27,715 bases of DNA from JAKFEW01 sp036675505. Its GTDB lineage: Bacteria > Cyanobacteriota > Sericytochromatia > S15B-MN24 > JAQBPE01. This document shows, piece by piece, positions 21,229-27,715 of this stretch. The DNA lies in the NCBI GenBank assembly GCA_036675505.1, contig JAKFEW010000008.1:1-27715 (forward strand), given 5' to 3'. Numbering within the stretch: the stretch's first letter is position 1; every line of letters starts with the position of its first letter. The translations under genes were made by a program, and so were the position numbers. The notes beneath the pieces were generated by a model, which had not been told where the DNA came from, ran no database searches, and saw nothing but the letters and a program-made list of their open reading frames with translations.

Positions 21229-22636
21229 CGTGCACCAAGTTCGCCTCGGGGGCGAGAACCACGATGTCGTCGAGCGCCGGGACCTCCATGCGCCAGCCCA
21301 GCCGGTCCCGGACGGCCTGCGCGAGGGCCGCGCTCGCGGGCGCCTCGCCATGGACGACGAACGCCGCACGGGGCGGCGCTGGCATGGTGGCGAGCCAGTC
21401 GGCGATCTGGTCGCGGTCCGCATGGGCGGAGAAGCCCTCCACGCGGGCGATGTGCGCGCGAACCGGCACCTGCTCGCCGAAGATCCAGACGCTCTTCACG
21501 CCGTCCTGGAGCGCCCGCCCGCGGGTGCCGGCGGCCTGGAAGCCGGCGAAGCAAATCGTGTTCCGGGCGTCCGGCAGCCGGACGCGCAGGTGGTGCTTGA
21601 TGCGGCCGCCGGTGCACATGCCGCTCGCCGACAGGATGATGCCGGGGCCCCGGATGCTGTTGAGCGCGCGCGATTGCGCCGCGTCGCGGACCATGTGCAG
21701 GCGCTGCGGCGCGAGGGGCCTGCCGCCGCGCCGCAGCACGGCCGCGGTGCCCTCGTCGAGCTCGCCGAGGTGGTCGAGCATGATCGCCGTCGCGTCGATC
21801 GCCATGGGGCTGTCGACGAAGACGTCGAGCACCGGGATCTCGCCGGCCTCTTCGAGCTCGCGCAGCACGTAAAGCAGCTCCTGGGTCCGGCCGACCGCGA
21901 AGGCGGGCACGATCAGCATCCCGCCGCGCGCGGCCGCCTCGCGGACCACGCGCGCGAGCTCGGCCGCGGGCGGGATCGCGGGGTGGAGGCGATCGCCGTA
22001 GGTCGACTCGACGACCACGTAGTCCGCCGCCGCGAGCGGGGCGGGATCCGGCATGAGCGGTGCGGCGCGGCGGCCGAGGTCGCCCGAGAACGCGATCGTG
22101 GTACGCCCGTCGCCGTCGTCGACGACCAGCTGCGCCGTCGCCGAGCCGAGGATGTGGCCCGCCTGCCTGAACGTCAGCCGGACGCCGGGCGCGATCTCGC
22201 GCTCGTCGCCGTAGTCGACCGGGCGGAGCAGGCGGAGCGAGCGCTGCGCGTCGACGAGCGTGTAAAGCGGTGCCGCCGGCTTGTGGCGGCTCCAGCCCTT
22301 GCGGTTGGCGTGCTGCGCCTCCTCCTCCTGCAGGAACCCCGAGTCGGGGAGCAGGACGCCGAGCAAGTCGGCGGTCGCCGGGGTGCAATACGCCCGGCCC
22401 GCGAACTCGTCCTTCATCAGCCGCGGCAGGTAGCCGGCGTGGTCGAGGTGCGCGTGGGTGAGCACCACCGCGTCGAGCCGCGCGGCCGACGCGAGGCGCT
22501 GCCAGTTGCGCGCCTTGAGCTGCCGATCGCCCTGGAACAGGCCACAATCGACCAGCACGCGCGCTTCACGGGTGGTGACCAGGAACATCGAGCCGGTCAC
22601 GGTGCCGGCCGCGCCGAGGAACTGGATCGTGGTCAT
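21212..22636 (-). CDS. Beta-CASP metallo-beta-lactamase-fold hydrolase (RNA-processing type)
   Basis: A 474-residue protein of the MBL-fold beta-CASP family related to CPSF73 and bacterial RNases. Features include FLGAAGTVTGSMFLV, the zinc motif HAHLDHAGYLPRL, AGHILGSATA, FSGDLG (metal Asp), VVESTYGDR, the beta-CASP insert with PAFAVGRTQELLY and SASGMCTGGRIKHHL, and the late His in EGFSAHADRDQI. The complete metal set predicts a two-zinc phosphodiesterase, probably acting on RNA. The ATG at 22636 has AAGGAG 7 nt upstream; an earlier TTG start is unlikely. A TATGAT (minus strand, 22679-22684) could be its -10 box. It shares terminator DNA with the convergent kinase gene. Confidence 0.92.
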   Translation of the reverse strand: MTTIQFLGAAGTVTGSMFLVTTREARVLVDCGLFQGDRQLKARNWQRLASAARLDAVVLTHAHLDHAGYLPRLMKDEFAGRAYCTPATADLLGVLLPDSGFLQEEEAQHANRKGWSRHKPAAPLYTLVDAQRSLRLLRPVDYGDEREIAPGVRLTFRQAGHILGSATAQLVVDDGDGRTTIAFSGDLGRRAAPLMPDPAPLAAADYVVVESTYGDRLHPAIPPAAELARVVREAAARGGMLIVPAFAVGRTQELLYVLRELEEAGEIPVLDVFVDSPMAIDATAIMLDHLGELDEGTAAVLRRGGRPLAPQRLHMVRDAAQSRALNSIRGPGIILSASGMCTGGRIKHHLRVRLPDARNTICFAGFQAAGTRGRALQDGVKSVWIFGEQVPVRAHIARVEGFSAHADRDQIADWLATMPAPPRAAFVVHGEAPASAALAQAVRDRLGWRMEVPALDDIVVLAPEANLVHVLGSP

Positions 22637-22845
22637 GGGACGCTCCTTCAAAGGGACGGGGGCGGCAGGCTGGTGAAAATCATAGGTGCGCCGGGCGGAG
22701 CCGGCGTCCGTGCCCTTTACGGAGCGCGAGCGGCCTGGCCCGACGGGCGCCGACCAGGGGAGCTCCGACCCGAGGCGCCGATCACTGCGCCCGGCCGGGT
22801 GGGGCGCTACCCTGGAGCTCGCACCGACCAGAACGGAGTCCTACG

Positions 22846-23496
22846 ATGAATGAAGGTCTGACCCCCACCGAGGCCGCCGAGCGCCTGGGCGTTCCGCCCC
22901 TGACGGTCGTCACCTGGCTGGCCGAGCTGCCGATCCCGCGGTCACAAGACAGCGGCGGCCTCGCGCGGCTGGACGATGAGGCGCTGGCGGTGCTCGAGGC
23001 GGTGCGCGGCATGCGCGCCTACGACCTCGGGTTCCAGACCATTCGCCGTCACCTGGAGACGCTCGACGAGACGCTCGACGAGACGCTCGACGCGGGCGCA
23101 AAGCCCCAGGCTGACGAGACGCCGCTCGACGAGGTGCCGCTCGACGAGGCGATCGGCGTGCCTCCGGTGGGGTCCGTGGCCGCCGTCGCGCTGCCTGCCG
23201 ACCCGATGGTTCCGCCCGCCCAGCTGGTCCTCGACCCGGCCGAAGTCGCCGAGGCGGTGACGCGGGCGCTCGCGCCCGTGATCGCGACGCTCGCCGAGCT
23301 CACCGGCGCGCAGGGGCGCGAGCTCACCTCCCAGGCCCGCCTGATCGGCCAGTTCGAGGCCGACAACGCGTTCGTGCGCCGCGACCGCGATCGCCTGGCC
23401 GCCGAGCTCGTGGAGGCCCGCGCGCGGATCGCCGTGCTCGAGGCGCGCCTCGATGCGCCACGGCCGGCACGGCCGTGGTGGCGCTTCTGGGCCTGA
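22846..23496 (+). CDS. MerR-like HTH protein with repeat linker, helical region and WWRFW tail
   Basis: A 216-residue protein. Residues 1-65 form a MerR-type helix-turn-helix (LTPTEAAERLGVPPLTVVTWL, then LARLDDEALAVLEAVRGMRAY). Next is an acidic linker with exact DETL repeats (residues 71-82), a Pro/Val/Ala spacer, then a helical, probably coiled-coil segment (VAEAVTRALAPVIATLAELT to ARIAVLEARLD; about residues 128-203). The end is PWWRFWA. HTH plus coiled coil plus a Trp-rich basic tail recalls RacA-like or DUF3967-type proteins of Firmicutes rather than ligand-sensing MerR activators, so DNA-to-membrane tethering is plausible. GGAG lies 8 nt before the ATG. A strong terminator follows. Confidence 0.75.
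   Translation: MNEGLTPTEAAERLGVPPLTVVTWLAELPIPRSQDSGGLARLDDEALAVLEAVRGMRAYDLGFQTIRRHLETLDETLDETLDAGAKPQADETPLDEVPLDEAIGVPPVGSVAAVALPADPMVPPAQLVLDPAEVAEAVTRALAPVIATLAELTGAQGRELTSQARLIGQFEADNAFVRRDRDRLAAELVEARARIAVLEARLDAPRPARPWWRFWA
23056..23091 (+). repeat. Three exact 12-bp tandem repeats
   Basis: GAGACGCTCGAC occurs three times without mismatch (23056-23067, 23068-23079, 23080-23091), coding a DETL-type acidic repeat. Diverged versions (LDE units) follow to about 23150. The exact copies imply recent expansion and possible length variation between strains. Confidence 0.85.
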
Positions 23497-23534
23497 CCGC
23501 CCGACCGAACCAACCTCGACCTCCGAGCGGCATT

Positions 23535-23570
23535 CAGGCCGGGCGACGCCCGGCCTGCGTTCATTTTCGG
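23535..23570 (+). terminator. Intrinsic terminator after the MerR-like gene
   Basis: CAGGCCGGGC (23535-23544) pairs perfectly with GCCCGGCCTG (23548-23557) across a 3-nt loop, followed by CGTTCATTTT. A 10-bp GC-rich stem plus a T-rich tail, 38 bp after the stop, is a standard Rho-independent terminator. Confidence 0.85.
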
Positions 23571-23590
23571 CCGATGCGGGTTATCCACCG

Positions 23591-23619
23591 ATGACGCGGG
23601 CGACCAGCCGACCTAGGAT
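23591..23619 (+). promoter_or_regulatory. Promoter of the universal stress protein gene
   Basis: ATGACG (23591-23596), a 17-bp spacer, then TAGGAT (23614-23619). CCTAGGATGAA here is identical to the -10 region before the DUF4173 gene. Transcription should begin near 23626, 25 nt before the ATG. Confidence 0.65.
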
Positions 23620-23650
23620 GAAGTCGCGCCCCACGTTCGGAGGAAGCCCC

Positions 23651-24094
23651 ATGCGCCGCATCCTGATCGCCACCGAAGACTCCCCCTGCTCGGCCGAGGC
23701 CGTGCGGCAATTCGTGAGGACGATCGGCGGCGGCCCGGCCGAGGTGTACGTGCTGACCGTGATCCCGCCGCTCATGGGGTTCCACTCCGCCGAGCAGGCC
23801 CAGCGGGACCTCGAAACGACCTTGCGTTCGGCCGACCATGCGCTGAATGGGGCCGCGCTCGAGCTGGCGGCAGCGGGCACCACCGTGCGGGCGATCCGCC
23901 GGGTCGGGCCGCCGGCGGCGACCATCCTGGCCGTGGCCCGCGAGCTCAGCGTCGGCCTGATCGTGCTCGGCACGCATGCGGGCGACGGGACGCCGGCGCC
24001 GGCCGGCCTCGGCACCGCCGACACGGTGCTGCACGAGGCGCCCTGTGGCGTCGTGATCTTCCCCTGGCATGCGCCCGCCGCGGCGCGCGCCTAG
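23651..24094 (+). CDS. Universal stress protein (UspA family)
   Basis: A 147-residue single-domain Usp. It begins RRILIATEDSPCSAEAVRQF with the expected Asp, continues through VYVLTVIPP, and ends with VGLIVLGTHAGDGTPAPAGLGTADTVLHEAPCGVVIF, the nucleotide-binding loop region. The usual GxxGxxxxxxxxxGS spacing is loosened (GTHAGDG...GLGTA), so ATP binding is uncertain. Such proteins aid survival under starvation, oxygen limitation or redox stress. GGAGG sits 9 nt before the ATG; the longer frame upstream is not coding. The promoter is separate. The CXXCH-radical SAM operon begins 200 bp downstream behind a dyad, so shared physiology is possible. Confidence 0.92.
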   Translation: MRRILIATEDSPCSAEAVRQFVRTIGGGPAEVYVLTVIPPLMGFHSAEQAQRDLETTLRSADHALNGAALELAAAGTTVRAIRRVGPPAATILAVARELSVGLIVLGTHAGDGTPAPAGLGTADTVLHEAPCGVVIFPWHAPAAARA

Positions 24095-24108
24095 CCCGAG
24101 GCAGCCCG

Positions 24109-24174
24109 GTGCTGTACGTCATCGCGCTCGTCTTGTTGGCGCTCCTGGCCACCTCCGCGCAGGTGGCGCATTAG
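24109..24174 (+). CDS. Possible 21-residue membrane peptide
   Basis: GTG start, 21 residues, TAG stop: MLYVIALVLLALLATSAQVAH, essentially one membrane helix with a short polar end. GAGG at 24098-24101 gives an ideal 7-nt spacing to the GTG, and the frame begins 14 bp after the Usp stop. Tiny single-TM proteins often join larger membrane complexes. The evidence is only the RBS and the hydrophobic composition; chance is a real alternative. Confidence 0.3.
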   Translation: MLYVIALVLLALLATSAQVAH

Positions 24175-24201
24175 GCGACTCTAACCTGGTAGGCGGGCGC
24201 A

Positions 24202-24217
24202 TATGAGGCACCTCATA
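24202..24217. promoter_or_regulatory. Perfect 16-bp dyad, candidate activator site of the CXXCH-radical SAM operon
   Basis: TATGAGG-CA-CCTCATA: 7-bp arms with no mismatch. It can also be written TATGA-N6-TCATA, the 5-6-5 layout of Crp/Fnr-family sites. Its centre is about 42 bp before the transcription start predicted from TACAGT (24240-24245), the class II activator position. No -35 box is present. Confidence 0.6.
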
Positions 24218-24239
24218 CGGGCAGCTACCCGGGGGCCCC

Positions 24240-24245
24240 TACAGT
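24240..24245 (+). promoter_or_regulatory. Probable -10 box of the CXXCH-radical SAM operon
   Basis: TACAGT, with no TTGACA-like hexamer 17-18 bp upstream (ACGGGC there), suggests an activator-dependent promoter working with the dyad at 24202-24217. The leader would be about 42 nt, with AAGGAG 7 nt before the ATG at 24294. Confidence 0.5.
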
Positions 24246-24293
24246 GGATCCACGCACCGGGCCTGGAGCGCCCGGAGATGAAGGAGCCGCGCC

Positions 24294-24611
24294 ATGACCT
24301 GGACGTCTGACCGCCCAGCCGAGCCCCCATTCTCCTGGCGAGCGGGCGAAGGCCCGGGTGCGGCCGACCTGCTGCTCCGCGCGGCGCTCGTCTTCACCGC
24401 GTACCTCGCGGGCGTCCACCTGGCCGCGGCCTCGAGCGGCGCCACGCCCGACGGCGTCGGCGCCGACGCCCCGCCGGCGCCCGCCTGCGTCGGGTGCCAT
24501 CATGGCGCCGACGATGAGACACCGCCGCCCGACGGCGGGCTCGCCGGCCCCGAGCGAGATGCCCTCACGCGCTTCGGGGCTGGCTTCCGCGGCGCGGAGG
24601 TGGGCCAATGA
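24294..24611 (+). CDS. Small membrane-anchored CXXCH protein, putative monoheme c-type
   Basis: A 105-residue protein. The N-terminal 23 residues are polar. One hydrophobic helix (ADLLLRAALVFTAYLAGVHLA; about residues 24-46) should place the C-terminal part in the periplasm. That part contains ACVGCHHG: Cys65, Cys68 and His69 make a canonical CXXCH heme c motif with an extra His next to it. The end is LAGPERDALTRFGAGFRGAEV. No Met-rich axial-ligand region stands out. It may be an electron donor or a heme sensor. If no cytochrome c maturation system exists, the pair could instead bind a metal. AAGGAG precedes the ATG. Its stop overlaps the next gene's start (ATGA). Confidence 0.75.
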   Translation: MTWTSDRPAEPPFSWRAGEGPGAADLLLRAALVFTAYLAGVHLAAASSGATPDGVGADAPPAPACVGCHHGADDETPPPDGGLAGPERDALTRFGAGFRGAEVGQ

Positions 24612-25918
24612 ACTCCCCCGCGATCCGCGCGGCGGGCGAGCGCTTCGAGGCCGCCTGCAGGACAGGCGCGAGCCGGCACAGCTATCCGCTGCCCGCGGAG
24701 CCCGTGTCCGGGGCCCCGCAAGACCTCCATGCCGGCGGCGGCGAGGCCAGCCTCTACCTGCATGTGCCGTTCTGCAGCGTGCGCTGCACCTATTGCTTCT
24801 TCGTCACCCAGATCGGCCATGGCGCCGACGACATGGGGCGCTACGTCGCGGAGATCGAGGCCGAGCTGCGGCTCGCGCGCGAGGCGCTCGCGGGCTATCG
24901 CTTCACGTCGGTGTACTTCGGCGGCGGCACGCCCGGGTTGCTGCCGCCGGCCCTGTTCCGGATGCTTTTCGAGTGCGTGGCGCCGCTGATCGCGCCGGGC
25001 GCGTCGATCACGGTCGAGACCCACCCCCACGCCGCGGACGCCCACCGCATCGCCGCCTGGCGCGCGTGCGGCGTCGATCGGGTGAGCCTCGGCGTGCAGA
25101 CCACCGATCCCACGCTGCTCGGGTTGATCAACCGTGACAACACGGAGCCGCACATCTTCCCGGCGATCGCACGCCTGCTCGACGCGGGCTTCGAGGACCT
25201 CAACGTCGACCTGCTCTACGGCCTGCCGGACCAGTCGATGGCCAGCTGGACCGAGACCCTCGGCGCGATGATCGCCGCGGGCGTGCCGAGCATCTCGGCC
25301 TATCGCACGGCGTTCATCCCGCAGACGCGCGCCGCCTTCAAGGGCCTCGGGGCCACCCCGCCGCCCGGCTCGGTGTCCCAGGCGATGTATGCGCAGGCCT
25401 TCGAGGTCCTCAACGACGCCGGCTACGATCAGCCGCGCTACGGCAGCTCCTGCTTCTCCAGGCAGCCCTACCCGTACGGCCTGAACCGGCACCGCCGGCA
25501 CGTGCTCGCGGCCCGCCCGATGATCGGGCTGGGAATGGGGGCCTACGGCACGGCGCCTGGCTACACCTACGCCAACCACCGCGAGCGCGCGGCCTACCAG
25601 CAGGCGATCGCCGCCGGCCGCCTGCCCGTGATGGTCGCCCAGCCGCTGCCGGCCGCGGAACGCCCGCACAAGTGGGCGGTCGAGACCTGGAAGCTCGCCT
25701 TCCTGCCCCGCGCGCCGTACGAAGCCGCCTTCGGCGAGCCGCTGGAGGTCCGCTTCGGGCCTGAGCTCGCGGCGCTGCTCGCGCTCGGCGAGATCGTCCG
25801 CGTCGACGACGAGTACCGGCTGACGCCCGCGGGCGCGCAGCACCCCGACGCCGTCGCGGACCTCTTCGTGAGCCCCACCGCGCGCAGCTGGACGGGCCGC
25901 ATGGCCCAGGGAGCCTGA
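24608..25918 (+). CDS. HemN/HemW-like radical SAM protein
   Basis: A 436-residue protein. The radical SAM cluster motif is HVPFCSVRCTYCFF with Cys56, Cys60 and Cys63 (CxxxCxxC). It is followed by VYFGGGTPGLL, ITVETHPH, VSLGVQTTDPTLLGLINR, LNVDLLYGLPDQS and a late IGLGMGAYG, all in HemN-family order. A HemN_C-like winged-helix end (LPRAPYEAAF ... YRLTPAGA) closes it. True oxygen-independent coproporphyrinogen oxidases have extra N-terminal features not seen here, so a HemW-like heme chaperone, a class C radical SAM methylase or another tetrapyrrole reaction are all possible. It is coupled by start/stop overlap to both neighbours, so it probably acts with the CXXCH and DUF169 proteins. Confidence 0.88.
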   Translation: MNSPAIRAAGERFEAACRTGASRHSYPLPAEPVSGAPQDLHAGGGEASLYLHVPFCSVRCTYCFFVTQIGHGADDMGRYVAEIEAELRLAREALAGYRFTSVYFGGGTPGLLPPALFRMLFECVAPLIAPGASITVETHPHAADAHRIAAWRACGVDRVSLGVQTTDPTLLGLINRDNTEPHIFPAIARLLDAGFEDLNVDLLYGLPDQSMASWTETLGAMIAAGVPSISAYRTAFIPQTRAAFKGLGATPPPGSVSQAMYAQAFEVLNDAGYDQPRYGSSCFSRQPYPYGLNRHRRHVLAARPMIGLGMGAYGTAPGYTYANHRERAAYQQAIAAGRLPVMVAQPLPAAERPHKWAVETWKLAFLPRAPYEAAFGEPLEVRFGPELAALLALGEIVRVDDEYRLTPAGAQHPDAVADLFVSPTARSWTGRMAQGA

Positions 25919-26751
25919 TGATGGACCCGACCTTCCACGAGGCCTACCGCCGCTATATGGCCGCCTTTGGCGTGCCCGAGTTGCCCGACGTCACGGCCGT
26001 GGGCGTGAAGTTCGTGCGGCGCGGTGAGGCGCCGCCGCCGCAGGCCGCGCCGCTCGAGATGGCTTACACCTGGTGCTACGCGGTGAAGCAGGCCGCGAAG
26101 GGCGAGGTGCCGCTCGTGACCCGCGAGACCTGTGGCTGCGTCATGGCGGCGATCGCGCTGGGCCTGGTCGCCGAGGACGATCCCGAGCCGCTGCCCGGCT
26201 TCCGGCAATACAGCCAGAACATGACCACGCCGCCGGCGCCGATCGACTACAAGGAGGGCCGCGTCTTCGGCTGTGCCGCCGCCGGCCGGATGGATCTCGC
26301 GCTGTACGGCGCCGACGATCCCGGCCGGTTCGCGACGGTCGAGGCGTCCCGGCGGGCCTTCGCGGAGATGCCGAAGATCCAGCCGGCGTGCATGGACGCG
26401 GTGGTCGCGTTCCCCCCGGAAGCGGAGCTCGCGGACCTCGTGCCCGACGTCGTGATCCTCGCGCTGACGCCGCGCGAGACCGTGCGCACGGTCCAGGCCC
26501 TCACCTTCGCCACCGGCGAGCGCTTCGAGATGAGCACGCTGGGCGTGGGCGGCTTCTCGGTCGACCTGACCGCGGCCCCCTACGTCAACGGGCGGCCGAA
26601 CGGCAGCTTCATGTGCGTGGGAGCCCGCGTGATCGCCCGCTGGGACGGCAACCTCAACGGCATCGGCCTCCCCTGGCGGCACTTCCTCGCGATGGTCGAG
26701 GGCATGCAGGCGTCGGCGAAGGGCTACCCGTTCGCGAGGTACCCGGCATGA
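25918..26751 (+). CDS. DUF169-family protein
   Basis: A 277-residue cytoplasmic protein of the DUF169/COG2043 family. The start VTAVGVKFVRRGEAPP, then TWCYAVKQAAKGEVPLVTRE, TCGCVMAAIALGL and VDLTAAPYVNGRPNGSFMCVGAR, matches the family's conserved blocks. Six Cys residues (53, 72, 74, 119, 158 and 233) sit mostly in those blocks and could hold a metal, a cluster or a heme. The family is uncharacterised. AGGGAG precedes two adjacent ATGs (25918 and 25921); the first overlaps the radical SAM stop. Its own stop overlaps the cysteine desulfurase start. The coupling argues for stoichiometric production with its neighbours. Confidence 0.85.
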   Translation: MMDPTFHEAYRRYMAAFGVPELPDVTAVGVKFVRRGEAPPPQAAPLEMAYTWCYAVKQAAKGEVPLVTRETCGCVMAAIALGLVAEDDPEPLPGFRQYSQNMTTPPAPIDYKEGRVFGCAAAGRMDLALYGADDPGRFATVEASRRAFAEMPKIQPACMDAVVAFPPEAELADLVPDVVILALTPRETVRTVQALTFATGERFEMSTLGVGGFSVDLTAAPYVNGRPNGSFMCVGARVIARWDGNLNGIGLPWRHFLAMVEGMQASAKGYPFARYPA

Positions 26752-27715
26752 CGGCGCCGCGCCTGTACCTCGATCACGCCGCCACCTCGCCCGTGCGGCC
26801 GGCCACGGTCGCGGCGATGGCGGGGTGCTGGTACGGGCCGGCCGGGAACGCGGCGAGCAGCCACGCCGAGGGCCGGCACGCGCGCCAGCTGGTCGACGAG
26901 GCGCGGGAGCATGTGGCCGCGCTGGTCGGTGCCCTGCCTGCGGAGGTCGTGTTCACGGCCGGCGCGACCGAGGCCTCGAACCTCGCGGTGCGTGGCGCCG
27001 CGCACGCCCGCCGGGCGGGCGGGCGGCACATCGTGTCGACGCCGATCGAGCACGCGGCGACGCGGCGGGCCGTGCAGGCCCTGGCGGTGGACGGCTGGCA
27101 GGTGCGCCTGCTCGACGTCGATGGCGACGGCCGCGTGCGCGAGGACGCCCTGCGCGAGCGGTTCGCGCACGGCACCGCCGTCGTGAGCGTGATTGCCGGT
27201 CACAACGAGCTGGGCACGCTTCAGCCGCTCGCGGCGCTGGCCGACGCCGCCCACGCGGTGGGGGCGCTGCTGCACCTCGATGCCGTGCAGACCGCGGGCT
27301 ACCTCGACCTTGCCGACGTGCCCTGGGACCTGCTCTCCTTGAGCGCGCACAAGCTCGGCGGCCCGCCCGGCGTCGGCGCGCTGCTGGTGCGCGACCTCGC
27401 CACGCTCGAGCCGGTCGGCGGGCAGGAGAAAGGCTACCGCCGCGGCACCCAGGATGCCCCTGGAGCGCTGGCCTTCGCCGCCGCGCTCGCCGCCCGGCCC
27501 TATGACATGGAGCGGCTGGCTGACCTTCGCGCCCGGCTCGACGACGGGGTACGCGAGGCAGGCGGGGTGGTGATCGGCGACGGCAGCCCGCGGCTCGCCA
27601 ACATTGGCGCGGTCGCGCTTCCCGGCGCATTGAGCGCCTCGCTGCTGGTCCAATATGACCTCGCCGGCATCGCCGTCTCGGCGGGCAGCGCTTGCTCGTC
27701 GGGCAAGATGAAGGA
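26748..27715 (+). CDS. Cysteine desulfurase, NifS/IscS type (3' partial)
   Basis: The frame runs open to the right edge with 322 residues visible. It is a PLP enzyme that removes sulfur from cysteine as a persulfide. Seen: LYLDHAATSPV at the start, EVVFTAGATEASNLAV, PIEHAA (His101), HLDAVQTAG (Asp178, Gln181), LSLSAHKLGGPPGVGALLV with the PLP Lys202, RRGTQ, and the active-site loop SAGSACSSGKM with Cys316. The usual NNE(T/I)G is HNELG here. ATGA overlap with the DUF169 stop makes it the fourth coupled gene. A dedicated copy here suggests sulfur or Fe-S supply for the radical SAM or DUF169 protein rather than the general ISC role, which cannot be excluded. Confidence 0.95.
   Translation, partial: MTAPRLYLDHAATSPVRPATVAAMAGCWYGPAGNAASSHAEGRHARQLVDEAREHVAALVGALPAEVVFTAGATEASNLAVRGAAHARRAGGRHIVSTPIEHAATRRAVQALAVDGWQVRLLDVDGDGRVREDALRERFAHGTAVVSVIAGHNELGTLQPLAALADAAHAVGALLHLDAVQTAGYLDLADVPWDLLSLSAHKLGGPPGVGALLVRDLATLEPVGGQEKGYRRGTQDAPGALAFAAALAARPYDMERLADLRARLDDGVREAGGVVIGDGSPRLANIGAVALPGALSASLLVQYDLAGIAVSAGSACSSGKMK

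Noticed and set aside
22637..22845. Gap between the divergent beta-CASP and HTH genes
   Set aside because: Apart from a lone TATGAT on the minus strand (22679-22684), I see no gene, convincing -35 box or repeat here.
22842..22852. CCTACGATGAA resembling the shared -10 element
   Set aside because: It overlaps the start codon of the HTH gene and lacks a -35 at 17-18 bp; the likeness is probably chance.
24294..24611. The CXXCH protein as a RiPP precursor for the adjacent radical SAM enzyme
   Set aside because: The small size and coupled position fit, but a membrane helix and a standard heme motif fit a c-type protein better; no leader/core boundary is visible.

Overview
This is a gene-dense, very GC-rich (roughly 70% by eye) bacterial chromosomal window. 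It has no rRNA, tRNA, insertion sequence, integrase or CRISPR array that I can see. Several features point to a diderm (Gram-negative-type) bacterium: a signal-peptide protein that looks like an outer-membrane beta barrel and ends in Phe, several lipoproteins, a D-Ala-D-Ala ligase, and a protein end resembling a MYXO-CTERM sorting signal. Without an rRNA or a marker set I cannot name the phylum. Myxococcota-like or deep Cyanobacteriota (Sericytochromatia-type) bacteria are guesses only.

Region by region. 1-2326 (+): four tightly packed genes for exported proteins (a partial C-terminally anchored protein, a PsbP/DUF1795-like protein, a barrel-like protein and a Lys/Pro-rich secreted protein). 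2367-3080 (-): a soluble histidine kinase with no sensor domain. 3334-5214 (+): a lipoprotein carrying a six-blade NHL propeller. 5350-6921 (+): a DUF4173-type membrane protein behind a clear promoter and a perfect palindrome that reaches into its ribosome-binding site. 6832-9465 (-): an operon of an erythromycin-esterase-family enzyme, D-alanine--D-alanine ligase and a 69-residue membrane protein. 9546-10229 (+): a MOSC protein. 10276-10662 (-) and 10796-11455 (+): a Lys-rich small protein and a Cys-containing DUF2325-like protein, divergent around an AT-rich control region. 11465-16516 (-): a lipoprotein, a one-module NRPS (C-A-PCP-reductase, predicted to load cysteine) and a tiny lipoprotein. 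16662-17660 (+): malate dehydrogenase. 17738-18448 (-): a LysM protein. 18624-19028 (+): a degenerate receiver domain. 19141-21180 (+): a four-domain nucleoside-kinase fusion. 21212-22636 (-): a beta-CASP metallo-hydrolase. 22846-23496 (+): a MerR-like HTH/coiled-coil protein. 23651-24094 (+): a universal stress protein.

The last region, 24294 to the window end (+), is a translationally coupled operon: a membrane-anchored CXXCH protein, a HemN-like radical SAM enzyme, a DUF169 protein and a cysteine desulfurase (cut by the window edge). Start/stop overlaps join all four genes. A perfect 7+2+7 dyad sits about 42 bp upstream of the probable transcription start, where a class II activator would bind. 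I regard this operon as the best candidate for an undescribed system, probably redox, heme or Fe-S related. The Cys-loading reductive NRPS is the second candidate.

Regulatory DNA is unusually readable here. Several promoters fit TTGNNN-17/18-TANNNT, and two share the 11-mer CCTAGGATGAA. Strong hairpins lie between the convergent gene pairs.
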